Shown in pieces: positions 4,826 through 5,147 of a stretch of DNA of 5,147 nt. Under the pieces are notes generated by a model, which was not told where the DNA came from, did no database searches, and saw only the letters and a list, made by a program, of their open reading frames with translations. The DNA is from DASVWH01 sp036389715 (GTDB lineage: Bacteria; Acidobacteriota; Blastocatellia; Pyrinomonadales; Pyrinomonadaceae): assembly GCA_036389715.1 (NCBI GenBank), contig DASVWH010000118.1, positions 1 through 5,147 of the forward strand, in the 5' to 3' direction. The position numbers and the translations under genes were made by a program. Every line of letters begins with the position of its first letter. Position 1 is the stretch's first letter.

Positions 4826-4966
4826 ATGTACTTCGCCTTGATGATTCTGATTGCGCTGGCTGTGATAGCTCTCGTGCTCTGCCTGGAGCATCGGGGCGAC
4901 GCCTGCCTGCTCGAACGTGAATACGGCCCGCCCCAAAAGCTCCCCGGGAAAGGCCCCCCGAAGTAG
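4826..4966 (+). CDS. Candidate 46-aa single-pass membrane protein
   Basis: ATG 4826 is preceded by AGGA (4814-4817) with 8-nt spacing, and the frame stops at TAG 4964-4966. Residues 2-20 form one unbroken hydrophobic helix rich in Leu, Ile, Val and Ala. The tail (21-46) is charged, then Pro/Gly/Lys-rich (PP at 35-36 and 44-45, Lys at 38, 42 and 46), with Cys19 and Cys27. There is no basic N-region, so it looks like a bitopic small protein rather than a signal peptide; charge distribution favours the tail inside. About three quarters of codons end in G or C, in keeping with the GC-rich surroundings. It is divergent from the kinase operon and may share its control region. I do not recognise a family. 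The ATG at 4819 gives a different 33-aa frame with its ribosome binding site too close. A longer minus-strand frame overlaps (4720-5124), so the call is moderate. Confidence 0.5.
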   Translation: MYFALMILIALAVIALVLCLEHRGDACLLEREYGPPQKLPGKGPPK

Positions 4967-4983
4967 AGTTTGCCGGGGCAGCC

Positions 4984-5003
4984 GCGGCACTTCAGTGCGC
5001 CGC
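4984..5003 (+). terminator. Hairpin shortly after the small membrane ORF
   Basis: GCGGCAC 4984-4990, loop TTCA, then GTG-C-GCCGC 4995-5003 pairs over 8 bp with one bulged C. It begins 18 nt after the stop of the 46-aa ORF. No T-tract follows (TCTCCCC), so it could be a weak or Rho-assisted terminator, or only a GC-rich stem. Confidence 0.25.
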
Positions 5004-5147
5004 TCTCCCCGTCAAACTCGACGCCGCTTCGGACGGCTCCCGACCGTGCGCTTGACCGCGGGCGAGGAGGAGGAGGAGGAGGCGGCGACGCCCGGCGGCA
5101 GACCGTTGCCGATGGCAGCGGCATCGTCGTTGAGAGTTCCCGTGTCG
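5004..5147. other. Right edge, no supported gene; (GAG)6 run
   Basis: A (GAG)6 trinucleotide run lies at 5064-5081. One plus frame with possible starts GTG 5046 and ATG 5112 stays open to the window end and would read the run as six Glu residues, but neither start has a well-placed ribosome binding site. It may be the beginning of a gene that continues past the window; the sequence here is too short to decide. Confidence 0.3.

Noticed and set aside
4720..5124. Minus-strand 134-aa frame at the right edge
   Set aside because: Its Pro run comes from the (GAG)6 repeat, it has no ribosome binding site, and it is opposite the more coherent 46-aa membrane ORF. Not fully excluded.
1..5147. tRNA, rRNA, CRISPR array or insertion sequence
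   Set aside because: No cloverleaf, rRNA core sequence, regularly spaced repeats, transposase motifs or terminal inverted repeats were seen.

Overview
The window reads as GC-rich chromosomal DNA from a Gram-negative bacterium that uses sigma-54. Evidence is a near-perfect -24/-12 promoter, an NtrC-family enhancer-binding response regulator, a NtrB/ZraS-type membrane histidine kinase and a Sec-exported small protein. The style of that small protein (basic N-terminus, FAQ cleavage site, S/T/N-rich and Arg-rich low complexity) reminds me of Acidobacteriota. That assignment is inference only; there is no rRNA or other marker here.

Layout. 1-158: no gene; a GC-rich upstream region with an inverted TGTGGC/GCCACA pair. 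159-175: a consensus sigma-54 promoter on the + strand. 321-572 (+): an 83-aa exported protein with four tandem RRRX units. 573-780: a non-coding stretch with several hairpins, ending in a strong terminator-like stem whose loop carries a GAGGAGGT ribosome binding site. 765-1376 (+): a predicted lipoprotein with a helical C-terminal half. 1377-1453: short convergent spacer. 1454-2827 (-): full-length response regulator. 2861-4510 (-): its cognate histidine kinase, 33 nt upstream in the same operon. 4498-4617 (-): a candidate 39-aa leader ORF with a good ribosome binding site, overlapping the kinase start. 4618-4825: non-coding region dense in inverted and direct repeats. 4826-4966 (+): a candidate 46-aa single-pass membrane protein. 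4967-5147: no supported gene; one hairpin and a (GAG)6 run.

How it may work together (inference). The kinase senses something with its roughly 140-residue extracytoplasmic domain and phosphorylates D52 of the regulator, which activates sigma-54 RNA polymerase. The only strong sigma-54 promoter I can see lies before the Arg-rich exported protein, possibly extending to the lipoprotein. A TGTGGC-based motif occurs both upstream of that promoter, at enhancer distance, and upstream of the kinase operon; one copy from each side matches over 12 of 13 bases (TGTGGCAG[C/T]TTTG). The result resembles the layout of a ZraPSR-type envelope-response locus, with a polyarginine, probably disordered exported protein in place of the ZraP chaperone. 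I do not recognise the exported protein, the lipoprotein or the 46-aa protein as members of any named family.
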